A DNA stretch of 64,000 nt from Lachnospiraceae bacterium. GTDB lineage: Bacteria; Bacillota; Clostridia; Lachnospirales; Lachnospiraceae. The first letter of the stretch is position 1. Each line of letters begins with the position of its first letter. Shown here one piece after another: positions 8,523 through 17,669 of the stretch. Location: positions 100,063 through 164,062 of the forward strand of contig JAGBCB010000010.1 in assembly GCA_017938145.1 (NCBI GenBank), written 5' to 3'. Position numbers and translations under genes: made by a program. The notes under the pieces are model-generated. The model had not been told where the DNA came from, made no database searches, and worked only from the letters and a program-made list of their open reading frames with translations.

Positions 8523-9317
8523 ATGGGAAAAATCAAGGTGTTAATTGCAGATGATAATTTAAGATCCGCAGGACTTATGGAAGAGGCTATTAAGAAGGAT
8601 AAAGAGATAGAAGTAATCGGAAAAGCAGAAGATGGTTTGGACGCACTGGAGCAAATCCGCATCAAGGAACCGGATGTGGTTTTACTGGATTTGATTATGC
8701 CGAAGTTGGACGGCCTTGGTGTGATGGAACATGTAAAAAAAGATATTACTTTGAAAAAGGTTCCTTCTTTTATTGTCATTACAGGAATCGGACAGGAAGT
8801 AGTGACAGAAAGTGCATTTGAACTTGGTGCCAGTTATTATATGTTAAAGCCTTTTGATTACGAGCTTGTTATCTCCAGAATCAAGCAGCTTCGCGGTGTG
8901 AGCAGTCACAGACGTGCAGAAGGAGGGTCTTCTGTTAAGGGTGGAAATGTGTTTTTAGAGCGTAATCTGGAATCGGATGTTACCAATGTAATTCATGAAA
9001 TCGGTGTTCCGGCGCATATTAAAGGGTATCATTATTTGCGTGATGCCATCATGATGTCGGTAAATGATACGGAAATGCTGAATTCCATTACAAAGCAGCT
9101 GTATCCTACCATTGCAAAGCGTCATAAAACAACCCCGAGCAGAGTGGAGCGTGCCATCCGCCATGCCATTGAAGTTGCATGGAGCAGGGGCAAGATGGAT
9201 ACCATTGATGCATTGTTCGGCTATACCGTAAATGGTGTAAAAGGAAAGCCTACAAATTCCGAGTTTGTAGCATTAATTGCAGATAAAATCCGTTTAGAGT
9301 ATAAAATGCCGATATAA
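8523..9317 (+). CDS. spo0A: Sporulation master regulator Spo0A
   Basis: Phosphorelay-controlled transcription factor that commits the cell to sporulation. The N-terminal receiver has acidic ADDN, the acceptor Asp in [13 protein letters not shown] and the Lys in MLKPFDYE. The C-terminal Spo0A-specific helix-turn-helix domain is unmistakable ([39 protein letters not shown]). 264 aa, close to the Bacillus protein. ATG 8523 follows AAAGGAAGAAG; the longer open frame back to 8460 overlaps the promoter. It sits alone between a terminator and glgA. spoIVB, its usual upstream neighbour in Bacillus and many clostridia, is not here. Confidence 0.97.
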   Translation: MGKIKVLIADDNLRSAGLMEEAIKKDKEIEVIGKAEDGLDALEQIRIKEPDVVLLDLIMPKLDGLGVMEHVKKDITLKKVPSFIVITGIGQEVVTESAFELGASYYMLKPFDYELVISRIKQLRGVSSHRRAEGGSSVKGGNVFLERNLESDVTNVIHEIGVPAHIKGYHYLRDAIMMSVNDTEMLNSITKQLYPTIAKRHKTTPSRVERAIRHAIEVAWSRGKMDTIDALFGYTVNGVKGKPTNSEFVALIADKIRLEYKMPI

Positions 9318-9320
9318 GTC

Positions 9321-9349
9321 TTTTCAAAGAGAAAAAAATGTGATAAAAT
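9321..9349 (+). promoter_or_regulatory. Candidate sigma-A promoter of glgA
   Basis: TTTTCA (9321-9326), a 17-base spacer and TAAAAT (9344-9349), immediately after the spo0A stop. The transcript would start just before or within the AGGAGGA at 9349-9356. Confidence 0.5.
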
Positions 9350-9360
9350 AGGAGGAGATA

Positions 9361-9405
9361 TTGATCAAGAAAAAAATTGATCTACATAAGAAGGAGGAAG
9401 TATGA
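9361..9405 (+). CDS. Possible 14-codon leader peptide coupled to glgA
   Basis: TTG at 9361 sits 4 bases after a strong Shine-Dalgarno (AGGAGGA, 9350-9356) and opens a frame reading MIKKKIDLHKKEEV. Its TGA (9403-9405) overlaps the glgA ATG (9402-9404) as ATGA. A small dyad (GATCAA 9363-9368, TTGATC 9377-9382) lies inside. The duplicated ribosome site and the overlap are seen directly; translation of the peptide is inference. If the promoter at 9321-9349 is the real one, the first Shine-Dalgarno would lie at the very 5' end of the transcript, which weakens the case. Confidence 0.25.
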   Translation: MIKKKIDLHKKEEV

Positions 9406-10853
9406 AAAATATTTTATTTGTTTCTTCAGAGTGTGTTCCGTTTATTAAGACCGGTGGTCTTGCGGACGTTGCAGGTGAGCTCCCAAAGTATATTGATAAA
9501 GAAAAGTATGACGTCCGTGTAATTCTTCCGAATTACCGTGCCATTCCTGAAAAATTTAAGCAGAATTTTGTATATAAAACTCATTTTTATATGGATTTAA
9601 GCTGGAGACGTCAGTATGTAGGTATTTTAGAAACCGTGGTAAACGGTGTTACCTTCTATCTGGTAGATAATGAGTATTATTTCAACGGCGACCGTCCATA
9701 CGGTAACATTCATGAAGACTTAGAAAAATTTGCATTCTTCTGCTGTGCAGTATTATCTGCACTGCCATCCTTAAATTTCCGTCCTGACATCGTGCATTGT
9801 AACGACTGGCAGACCGGTCTGATTCCGGTTTATTTAAAGGATATCGACAGCTTTGCTAAGGATTCCTTCTATCACGGAATCAAGAGTATTATGACCATTC
9901 ATAACTTAAAGTTCCAGGGTGTTTGGGATAAGCAGACCATTAAAGATATGACAGGTCTTTCCGACTATTTCTTTACTCCTGACAAGTTAGAGGCATATGG
10001 CGATGCAAACTACTTAAAGGGCGGTATTGTTTATGCAGATTATGTTACTACCGTTAGTGAAACCTATGCAGGTGAAATCCAGATGCCGTTCTACGGCGAG
10101 GGCTTAGATGGTTTAATGAGAGCCCGTAATAACAGCTTATGCGGTATCGTAAACGGTATTGACTACAGTGAATATAATCCGGAAACAGACAAGTACATCT
10201 GGCATCCGTTTAACGCAAGCAATTTCCGTAAAGAAAAGGCTAAAAACAAGAAGGAATTACAGAAGGAGCTTGGCCTTGAAGTAGACGAAAAGAAGTTTAT
10301 GGTAGGTCTTGTTTCCAGATTAACCGACCAGAAAGGTCTTGACCTGGTAGAATGCGTTATGGAAGAGCTCTGCTCCGAGGATATGCAGTTTGTTATTCTC
10401 GGTACCGGCGATCCAAAGTACGAGAACATGTTCCGTCACTATGAATGGAAGTACCACGGAAGAGTATCCTCCAGTATTTACTACAACAACGAGAGAGCAC
10501 ACCGCATTTATGCTTCCTGCGACGCATTCCTTATGCCGTCCCTGTTTGAGCCTTGCGGCTTAAGCCAGTTGATGAGTATGAGATACGGTACCATTCCTAT
10601 GGTTAGAGAAACCGGTGGTTTAAAAGATACGGTTGAGCCATACAATGAGTATGAAGGCACCGGTACCGGTTTTGGCTTCTGCAACTATAACGCTCATGAA
10701 ATGCTCGATATGGTTCGTTATGCTAAGCATGTATATTACAACCAGAAGAGGGAGTGGAATAAGATTGTAGACAGAGCTATGGCAAAGGATTTCTCCTGGG
10801 TAAGCTCTGCAAGAAAGTACGAAGAACTTTACGACAGGGTTCTCGGCTGGTAA
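9402..10853 (+). CDS. glgA: Glycogen (starch) synthase GlgA
   Basis: GT5 glycosyltransferase that extends alpha-1,4-glucan from ADP-glucose. The ADP-glucose-binding motif KTGGLADVAGELP is near the N-terminus, and the C-terminal GT-B half has GLVSRLTDQKGLDL, PSLFEPCGLSQLMSMRYG and the conserved TGGLKDTV segment. 483 aa is typical. AAGGAGG (9391-9397) precedes ATG 9402. No other glycogen gene (glgB, C, D, P) is in the window, so it is a solo glgA. Storage glucan and spore formation are often linked in this group; adjacency to spo0A is only suggestive. Confidence 0.95.
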   Translation: MKNILFVSSECVPFIKTGGLADVAGELPKYIDKEKYDVRVILPNYRAIPEKFKQNFVYKTHFYMDLSWRRQYVGILETVVNGVTFYLVDNEYYFNGDRPYGNIHEDLEKFAFFCCAVLSALPSLNFRPDIVHCNDWQTGLIPVYLKDIDSFAKDSFYHGIKSIMTIHNLKFQGVWDKQTIKDMTGLSDYFFTPDKLEAYGDANYLKGGIVYADYVTTVSETYAGEIQMPFYGEGLDGLMRARNNSLCGIVNGIDYSEYNPETDKYIWHPFNASNFRKEKAKNKKELQKELGLEVDEKKFMVGLVSRLTDQKGLDLVECVMEELCSEDMQFVILGTGDPKYENMFRHYEWKYHGRVSSSIYYNNERAHRIYASCDAFLMPSLFEPCGLSQLMSMRYGTIPMVRETGGLKDTVEPYNEYEGTGTGFGFCNYNAHEMLDMVRYAKHVYYNQKREWNKIVDRAMAKDFSWVSSARKYEELYDRVLGW

Positions 10854-10873
10854 TTTAACAAATAAAATGATAA

Positions 10874-10895
10874 GGGGATGCGAACCTGCATCCCC
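10874..10895 (+). terminator. Hairpin after glgA, possible terminator
   Basis: GGGGATGC (10874-10881) and GCATCCCC (10888-10895) pair perfectly around a 6-base loop. The downstream sequence is TGCTTTGCG, not a full T tract, so termination may be partial. Confidence 0.55.
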
Positions 10896-10957
10896 TGCTT
10901 TGCGTATTATACGGTATGAGGTTTTGCACCGGAAAGTATGCAGAAAGGAATGAAAAG

Positions 10958-12442
10958 ATGAAATTAAGTGATTTATTAACCGGTTTTTCTTACATAATCA
11001 AAAACGCAAGTGAAGATATTGAAGTTACCGAACTGGTATTTGATTCCAGAAAACAGATTGTGCCGGGAGCGGTATTTGTATGTATCAGCGGTGCTGTGCA
11101 TGACGGTCATGCATATGCGGCAGCGGCAGTAGAAGCCGGAGCTGCGGCAATTATTGCGGAGCGTGAGGTTGAAGTTGCAGAGGGAGTATGTCTTGTGGTT
11201 TGTGAAAATACCAGAGAAGCTCTTGCCTGCATGTCAGCTGCATATTTTGGCCATCCGGCAAAAGAACTGGTAACCATTGGTATTACCGGAACAAAGGGTA
11301 AAACAACTACTTCTTATATGATCCGGAATACGTTAGAACTGGCAGGAATTAAAACCGGACTCATCGGTACCATCGAGGCAATCATCGGAGAGACCCATAT
11401 CCCTTCCAACAATACCACGCCGGAGTCCTATTTTGTGCAAAAATATTTCCGTGACATGGTAAATGCGGGCTGCAAGTGCGTGGTTATGGAAGTTTCTTCC
11501 CAGGGTCTGATGTTACACCGTGTGGGAGGATTTACCTTTGATTATGGTATCTTTACCAATCTTTCCCCGGACCATATCGGTGGCAACGAACATAAGGATT
11601 TTGCGGATTACCTGCATTGCAAGAGCCTTCTGTTTAAACAGTGTAAGGTTGGTATTGCTAATTATGATGATGAGCATATGGAAGAGGTGCTGAAAGGTCA
11701 TACTTGCGAACTGGAAACCTATGGTGTGGCAGAGGGGGCAGATCTTCGGGCAGTCAATGTGGATTTACATAACAAAGAAGGGGAACTTTTAGTTTCTTAT
11801 AATACGACCGGAAACATGGAAATCGAAGTAACAGTGGGTGTCCCGGGTAAATTTACCGTATATAATTCCTTAACTGCCCTTGCAGTGTGCCGTCATTTTA
11901 ACATTCCTGAAAAGGTGATTAAACAGGCACTTCGCAGCGTAAAGGTTAAGGGACGTGTAGAACCTGTGGAGGTTTCCAACCGGTTTACGGTAATGATTGA
12001 CTATGCCCATAATGCCATGAGCTTAAAGAGTCTGCTTACGACGCTGGCAGACTATAATCCAAAGAGAATTGTTTCTTTGTTTGGCTGCGGTGGCAACCGT
12101 TCCAGAGACCGACGTTTTGAAATGGGTGAGATATCCTCCGAGTATGCTGATTTAACGGTAATTACAAGTGATAATCCGCGTACCGAAGATCCGCAGGCCA
12201 TTATGGAAGACATTCTTACCGGTGTAAAGCGTAAAGACGGTGAATATGTGATGATTCAGGATAGAAAAGAAGCAATCCGTTATTGCATTTTAAATGCAAA
12301 GGATGGTGATGTTATTGTGCTTGCGGGCAAGGGGCATGAGGATTATCAGGAAATCAACGGCGTAAAATATCCGATGGATGAGCGGGTGTTAATCCGTGAA
12401 ATTTTAGCAGAAATGTCTGAGGAAGAGAGAAAAGCATTATGA
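10958..12442 (+). CDS. murE: UDP-MurNAc-tripeptide ligase MurE
   Basis: ATP-dependent ligase adding the third amino acid to UDP-MurNAc-L-Ala-D-Glu in peptidoglycan synthesis. The P-loop is GITGTKGKTTTSYM. The substrate-selecting motif DNPR (TSDNPRTEDP) indicates meso-diaminopimelate and not lysine. The C-terminal VLAGKGHEDYQ is conserved. ATG 10958 (MKLSDLLTGF) is 8 bases after AAGGA; the open frame extends to 10916 but without a ribosome site. 494 aa. The stop overlaps murF (ATGA). The pair sits outside the main division cluster at 28-39 kb. Confidence 0.95.
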   Translation: MKLSDLLTGFSYIIKNASEDIEVTELVFDSRKQIVPGAVFVCISGAVHDGHAYAAAAVEAGAAAIIAEREVEVAEGVCLVVCENTREALACMSAAYFGHPAKELVTIGITGTKGKTTTSYMIRNTLELAGIKTGLIGTIEAIIGETHIPSNNTTPESYFVQKYFRDMVNAGCKCVVMEVSSQGLMLHRVGGFTFDYGIFTNLSPDHIGGNEHKDFADYLHCKSLLFKQCKVGIANYDDEHMEEVLKGHTCELETYGVAEGADLRAVNVDLHNKEGELLVSYNTTGNMEIEVTVGVPGKFTVYNSLTALAVCRHFNIPEKVIKQALRSVKVKGRVEPVEVSNRFTVMIDYAHNAMSLKSLLTTLADYNPKRIVSLFGCGGNRSRDRRFEMGEISSEYADLTVITSDNPRTEDPQAIMEDILTGVKRKDGEYVMIQDRKEAIRYCILNAKDGDVIVLAGKGHEDYQEINGVKYPMDERVLIREILAEMSEEERKAL

Positions 12443-13911
12443 TTCCTGTAAAGGTAGAACAACTGGTGGCGGCTGTTGGCGGAAAATTGCTGACGGGCAG
12501 CGGCAACCGGCTTATTAAAGACGTTATTATAGACTCCAGGGAAAAAGCGGAGGACTCCTTATTTGTGCCGATTATCGGGGAGAAGACCGATGGTCATAAG
12601 TATGTTGCCGGAGCCCTTGCTAGCGGAGCAAAAACATTATTTATGCAAAAAGAAAGTGCCTATAAAGAAGAAATCCTTTCTCTGGCAAAAGATGCAGAGG
12701 CTTGCGTGGTTGCAGTGGAAGATACGGTGTCGGCATTACAGAATTTTGCTGCTTGGTACCGCAACCAATTTGAACTTCCTGTAGTAGGAATTACAGGAAG
12801 TGTCGGTAAAACTACCACAAAAGAAATGATTTCTGCAGCCTTGGAAACAGAGAAAAAGGTGTTAAAAACCATCGGCAACAAAAACAGCCAGATTGGTCTT
12901 CCTCTTATGATGTTTTATCTGGATGATTCCTACGATATTGCGATCATTGAAATGGGCATGAGTGAAGTTGGCGAAATGAAAAACCTGACGGCGGTAGCCC
13001 GTCCGGAATGTGCGGTTATGACAAACATCGGTGTGGCCCACATTGCCCAGCTTGGCTCCAAAGAAAATATCCGTAAGGAAAAACTGAATATTATCAACGA
13101 ATTTGATAAAAAGTCTGTGTTATTTGTTAACGGAAATGATACATTGCTTAACAATATAGCCACAGAAATAACACAGAAATCCATTACAATGGATTGTGAT
13201 GAAGCATCCCGTGCGGTTTTAAAAGACACGAAAGCGCTTACCTACGGTATTTCCACAGCAGAAGAATTTGACATTTCTGCCGTGGATTTGGTTACCGGTG
13301 GCAGCGGTATCGGATTTACTGCGGTTATTAATGCAGAGGGTACCATACAGAAGGTTCCGGTACAGTTGAAGGTATATGGCAACCATAATGTTATGAATGC
13401 CCTGGCAGCCCTGGCAGTGGCGATGCACTACGGAATTTCTCCGGAAAAGGCGGCAGAAGGCCTGGCAGAATACGAGCCGATTGCCATGCGCGGACAAATT
13501 AAAACCGTAAACGGAATTACTTGGATTGACGATACTTATAATGCCAGCCCGGATTCCATGAAGAGCGGGGCACAGGTAATGCTTTCTCTGGAAGGTAAAC
13601 GTCACATTGCGGTATTTGCCGATGTGTTAGAGCTTGGTGAGGCCTCTGAGCAGCTTCACAGGGAAGTGGGAGCTTTCCTGGCAACGCTTACGGAACAGGG
13701 CAGAACAACCGATATCCTCGTGACGGTGGGCACCCAGGCGGCATTTATTGCGGACGAAGCAAAGAAGCAGGGAATAAAGCAGGCTGTTTCTTTTGCATCA
13801 AATGCAGAAGCAACCGAATTTTTGAAACAAACACTTACTGCTGGAGACGTGGTTTTAGTTAAGGGATCCCGCGGTATGCATACCGAAGAAATTGTAAAAG
13901 CATTTATTTAA
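12439..13911 (+). CDS. murF: UDP-MurNAc-tripeptide--D-Ala-D-Ala ligase MurF
   Basis: Adds D-Ala-D-Ala to complete the cytoplasmic UDP-MurNAc-pentapeptide. P-loop GITGSVGKTTTKEM, the Mur ligase central motif (AIIEMGMSEVGEM), the carbamylated-Lys neighbourhood (KEKLNIINEF) and the C-terminal WIDDTYNASPDSMKSG are all present. 490 aa, somewhat longer than average for MurF. It is translationally coupled to murE by a 4-base overlap. priA follows 28 bases later, so the wall genes head a long housekeeping operon. Confidence 0.95.
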   Translation: MIPVKVEQLVAAVGGKLLTGSGNRLIKDVIIDSREKAEDSLFVPIIGEKTDGHKYVAGALASGAKTLFMQKESAYKEEILSLAKDAEACVVAVEDTVSALQNFAAWYRNQFELPVVGITGSVGKTTTKEMISAALETEKKVLKTIGNKNSQIGLPLMMFYLDDSYDIAIIEMGMSEVGEMKNLTAVARPECAVMTNIGVAHIAQLGSKENIRKEKLNIINEFDKKSVLFVNGNDTLLNNIATEITQKSITMDCDEASRAVLKDTKALTYGISTAEEFDISAVDLVTGGSGIGFTAVINAEGTIQKVPVQLKVYGNHNVMNALAALAVAMHYGISPEKAAEGLAEYEPIAMRGQIKTVNGITWIDDTYNASPDSMKSGAQVMLSLEGKRHIAVFADVLELGEASEQLHREVGAFLATLTEQGRTTDILVTVGTQAAFIADEAKKQGIKQAVSFASNAEATEFLKQTLTAGDVVLVKGSRGMHTEEIVKAFI

Positions 13912-13939
13912 TTATTTAAGATACAAAGGTGGTGAAACG

Positions 13940-16171
13940 GTGTTATATGCAGATATCATCGTGGATATATCCCATGAAAGCTTAGACAAAACATATCAGT
14001 ATAAAATACCGGAGCACCTGACAGAGCAGGTAAAGGTAGGGCTTCCGGCGGATATTACCTTCGGAAGCGGAAACCGTCATTTAACCGGATATATTGTTGG
14101 GCTTTCTGATAAACCTAAAATCGAAGAACACCGCATTAAAGAAATCGAAGGTCTTGTGGAAAAGGGAATTGCCATTGAATCCCGGATGATTACTTTGGCC
14201 CATTGGATGAAGGAAAACTTCGGTGGCACTATGAATGATGCCCTGCGGACGGTTCTTTCCGTGAAAAAAAGTGTTAAGCCGGTGGAAAAAAAGCAGATTG
14301 CCCTGGCGGTAGACAGAGAAACTGCAGAAAAATTGCTGAAAGAGTATGCCAGAAAGCATAATGTGGCAAGGGCAAGACTGATAAAAGAATTACTTACCTA
14401 TCAGCCGATTCCCAAAGAACTGGTTACCGGAAAACTAAATGTTTCCGGAGCAACCTTAAAGGCTTTGGAGGAACAAAATATCATCACTACACTTGTAGAA
14501 GAAGTGTACCGGACTGCCTCGGGTAAAAATTATATAAATTCTACAAGGGTAGTATTAAACGAGAACCAGCAAAAGATATGTGATACCATATGTAAAGACT
14601 ATGATAACGGGCTCCGGAACACCTATTTAATTCATGGTGTTACCGGCAGCGGAAAAACCGAAGTTTATTTACAGACCATAGAACATATTGTGGCGAAAGG
14701 CCGTCAGGTAATCGTCCTGATTCCCGAGATTGCCCTGACTTATCAGACGGTGCGCCGTTTTACGGAGCGGTTTGGTAACCGGGTAGCATTCCTTCATTCC
14801 AGACTTTCCATGGGAGAGCGTTACGACCAGTACCGCCTGGCAAAAGAAGGAAAGCTGGACATCATGATTGGTCCCCGTTCGGCACTATTTACGCCTTTTG
14901 AAAACTTAGGCGCAATCGTTATTGATGAAGAACATGAGTCTTCCTACAAAAGCGAACAGGTGCCAAAGTATCATGCCCGGGAAACAGCCATTCAGCTTGC
15001 GCAGATGACTGACTCCTGTGTGATTTTAGGCTCGGCAACCCCATCTTTGGAATCCTATGAGCGGGCACAGCAGGGAGAATATGTGCTACTGGAATTAAAG
15101 CAGAGGGCAAAAAATGCCAAACTCCCGGAAGTAGAAATCGTAGATTTAAAAGAAGAAATGGCGGCAAAGAACCGGTCCATGTTCAGCCGGGCGCTTCAAC
15201 AAGAGATGGCGGAGCGGCTTATTCGGGGAGAACAGACTATGCTGTTTTTAAACCGCAGAGGTTATTCCGGTTCGGTGTCCTGCAGAAGCTGCGGTAAACC
15301 GATTATGTGTCCCCATTGTTCGGTTTCCTTAACCCTGCATTACGATCAGACGTTACATTGCCACTACTGTGGGCATACTGTTCCATTGCCGGATAAATGT
15401 CCGGAGTGCGGCTCCCCATATATTGCGGCATTCGGTACCGGTACCCAAAAAGTAGAAGAAGCAGTAAAAAAGCTGTTTCCGCAAGCCAGAGTCCTTCGTA
15501 TGGATGCTGACACCACCAAAGAAAAAGAAAGTTACGAAAAAATCTTGTCATCCTTTGCCAATGAAGGAGCAGATATTTTAGTCGGTACCCAAATGATTGT
15601 AAAGGGACATGATTTTCCGAAGGTTACGTTGGTAGGAATTATTGCGGCAGATTTATCCTTAAATGTGTCGGACTACCGGTCTTCGGAACGGACATTCCAG
15701 CTTCTTGCCCAGGCGGCAGGCCGTGCCGGAAGAGATGAGCTTCCGGGTAAGGTAATTATCCAGACCTACCAGCCGGAGCATTACAGTATTACCACGGCGG
15801 CAAAAGAAGACTATTCCGGATTTTTCCGTCAGGAAATGTCTTTTCGTAAAATGATGAAATATCCGCCTAAGGCTCATATTCTTGCGGTACTCTGTATCGG
15901 TCGGGATGAGGCTAGAACAGAGCAGTTTTGCGGCCGGGTAGCTTTGGCTGCCAAGCAGTATGCAAAAGAGCATGCAGGGGAATATGTGGCGGTTATCGGA
16001 CCGACAAAGGCAAGTGTAGCAAAAAGTAATGATTTTTTTAGAAATTTAATCTATATAAAAGCCGATAATTATGATATACTAACTAAGTTGGCATCTGTAC
16101 TGGATGCATTCCGTGAACAGGATAAAACAATAATTCTGCAAATGGATTTTGATCCGATGGGCAGTTATTAA
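13940..16171 (+). CDS. priA: Primosomal protein N' (replication restart helicase PriA)
   Basis: Superfamily 2 DNA helicase that reloads the replisome at stalled forks. 743 aa. The N-terminal DNA-binding domain is followed by Walker A GVTGSGKTEVYLQ, the DEEH box (VIDEEHESSYKS), GSATPSLES, and a zinc-binding insert with paired cysteines (CRSCGKPIMCPHC, CHYCGH, CPECGS). Then come motifs V and VI (GTQMIVKGHDFP, QAAGRAGR). The start is GTG 13940, following AAGGTGGTGA; the next codon begins the usual YADIIVD strand. It precedes def-fmt, as in Bacillus. Confidence 0.96.
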   Translation: MLYADIIVDISHESLDKTYQYKIPEHLTEQVKVGLPADITFGSGNRHLTGYIVGLSDKPKIEEHRIKEIEGLVEKGIAIESRMITLAHWMKENFGGTMNDALRTVLSVKKSVKPVEKKQIALAVDRETAEKLLKEYARKHNVARARLIKELLTYQPIPKELVTGKLNVSGATLKALEEQNIITTLVEEVYRTASGKNYINSTRVVLNENQQKICDTICKDYDNGLRNTYLIHGVTGSGKTEVYLQTIEHIVAKGRQVIVLIPEIALTYQTVRRFTERFGNRVAFLHSRLSMGERYDQYRLAKEGKLDIMIGPRSALFTPFENLGAIVIDEEHESSYKSEQVPKYHARETAIQLAQMTDSCVILGSATPSLESYERAQQGEYVLLELKQRAKNAKLPEVEIVDLKEEMAAKNRSMFSRALQQEMAERLIRGEQTMLFLNRRGYSGSVSCRSCGKPIMCPHCSVSLTLHYDQTLHCHYCGHTVPLPDKCPECGSPYIAAFGTGTQKVEEAVKKLFPQARVLRMDADTTKEKESYEKILSSFANEGADILVGTQMIVKGHDFPKVTLVGIIAADLSLNVSDYRSSERTFQLLAQAAGRAGRDELPGKVIIQTYQPEHYSITTAAKEDYSGFFRQEMSFRKMMKYPPKAHILAVLCIGRDEARTEQFCGRVALAAKQYAKEHAGEYVAVIGPTKASVAKSNDFFRNLIYIKADNYDILTKLASVLDAFREQDKTIILQMDFDPMGSY

Positions 16172-16198
16172 AATACGAAATATCAGGAGGAAACTATT

Positions 16199-16678
16199 AT
16201 GGCAATCAGAAATATCAGAACTTACGGCGACAGCTGTCTTACCAAGGAGTGTAAGCCGGTAAAGGAAATGAACCGTAAACTGGAAGTTTTAATTGAAGAT
16301 ATGTTAGATACGATGTATGATGCAAACGGTGTTGGGCTTGCAGCTCCCCAGGTTGGCATCTTAAAGCAGGTGGTGGTGATTGACATATCTGCAGACGGCG
16401 ATTCTCCGATTGTGTTAATCAATCCGGAAATTATTGAGATGGACGGCGAGCAGACTGGTGAAGAAGGCTGTCTTAGTGTGCCGGGTAAGTCCGGTGTGGT
16501 TACCAGACCAAATTATGTAAAAGTAAAGGCACTGGATGAAAACATGGAAGAAGTAATTTATGAAGGCACAGAGCTTTTAGCCAGAGCTTTTTGCCATGAA
16601 ATCGACCACCTGCACGGAATCGTATATGTTTCTAAAGCAGAGGGCGGAATCCACGATGTAGCAAGGGGCGATGAATAA
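16199..16678 (+). CDS. def: Peptide deformylase
   Basis: Removes the formyl group from nascent N-terminal methionine. All three motifs are intact: GVGLAAPQVG, EEGCLSVPG (metal Cys) and the metal-binding HExxH as HEIDHLHG. 159 aa. ATG 16199 is preceded by AGGAGG. The stop shares one base with the fmt start (TAATG), so the formylase and deformylase pair are translationally coupled. Confidence 0.97.
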   Translation: MAIRNIRTYGDSCLTKECKPVKEMNRKLEVLIEDMLDTMYDANGVGLAAPQVGILKQVVVIDISADGDSPIVLINPEIIEMDGEQTGEEGCLSVPGKSGVVTRPNYVKVKALDENMEEVIYEGTELLARAFCHEIDHLHGIVYVSKAEGGIHDVARGDE

Positions 16679-17628
16679 TGAGAGCAGTATTTATGGGTAC
16701 GCCGGAAATTGCGGCGACAGTGTTAAAAAGTGTATTGGCATCCCGTCATGAGGTAATTGCGGTGGTAACCCAGACCGATAAGCCAAAGGGCAGAGGTCAC
16801 GAAATGGCATTCCCTCCGGTAAAGGAAGTTGCCTTAGAGGCTGGCATTCCTGTGCTTCAGCCACAGCGTGCAAGAGACGAGGCTTTTATTGAGGAACTGC
16901 GTGCTCTGAATCCGGATATCATTCTGGTGGCAGCCTACGGAAAGCTTCTTCCGAAGGCAATTCTTGACATGCCAAAGTTCGGATGCATCAATGTACATGC
17001 CTCCCTGCTCCCGAAATACCGTGGTGCATCTCCAATCCAGTGGGCAGTGTTAAACGGCGATGAAAAGAGCGGTGTTACCATTATGCACATGGCAGAAACC
17101 ATGGATACCGGTGATATTATTATGACAGAAGAAGTAGTTCTTGCGGCTGATGAAACTGCAGGAACCCTTCATGATAAGCTGGCAGAAATCGGCGGACCGT
17201 TATTGGTGACCGCTATGGATGCCCTGGAAAACGGAAGAGCACCAAGAATCCGACAGAACGAAGAAGAAGCTACACATGTTAAGATGCTTGATAAAACAAT
17301 GGGTGATATCGATTTTACCAAGTCCGCCTTGCAGCTGGAGAGATGGATTCGTGGATTAAATCCCTGGCCGACTGCGTATACTAAGCTGGACGGCAAAATG
17401 TGTAAGCTTTGGAGGGCAGAAGTGATTTCTGCGGAAGACCTGAGCAAAGAAGAAAAAAACAATACACCGGGAACTGTTTTTACAGTAAATAAAGACAGTT
17501 TTGATGTTCTCACAGGGGAAGGCGCCCTTCGTGTGAAGGAGCTTCAGCTGGAAGGAAAACGTAAGATGACGGCAGAAGAGTTTTTGCGCGGCTTTAAACT
17601 GGAAGCAGGAACCGTACTGGGAAGATAA
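16678..17628 (+). CDS. fmt: Methionyl-tRNA formyltransferase
   Basis: Transfers formyl from 10-formyl-THF to initiator Met-tRNA. The N-terminal Rossmann domain has the folate-site residues in INVHASLLPKYRGASPIQWA and the catalytic Asp in MDTGDI. The C-terminal tRNA-binding domain contains RGLNPWPTAYT. 316 aa is standard. It follows def with a one-base overlap. Confidence 0.97.
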   Translation: MRAVFMGTPEIAATVLKSVLASRHEVIAVVTQTDKPKGRGHEMAFPPVKEVALEAGIPVLQPQRARDEAFIEELRALNPDIILVAAYGKLLPKAILDMPKFGCINVHASLLPKYRGASPIQWAVLNGDEKSGVTIMHMAETMDTGDIIMTEEVVLAADETAGTLHDKLAEIGGPLLVTAMDALENGRAPRIRQNEEEATHVKMLDKTMGDIDFTKSALQLERWIRGLNPWPTAYTKLDGKMCKLWRAEVISAEDLSKEEKNNTPGTVFTVNKDSFDVLTGEGALRVKELQLEGKRKMTAEEFLRGFKLEAGTVLGR

Positions 17629-17669
17629 TTCTGCTTCTTTGATTTGTCTGAATACAAGGAGGCTTGCAT

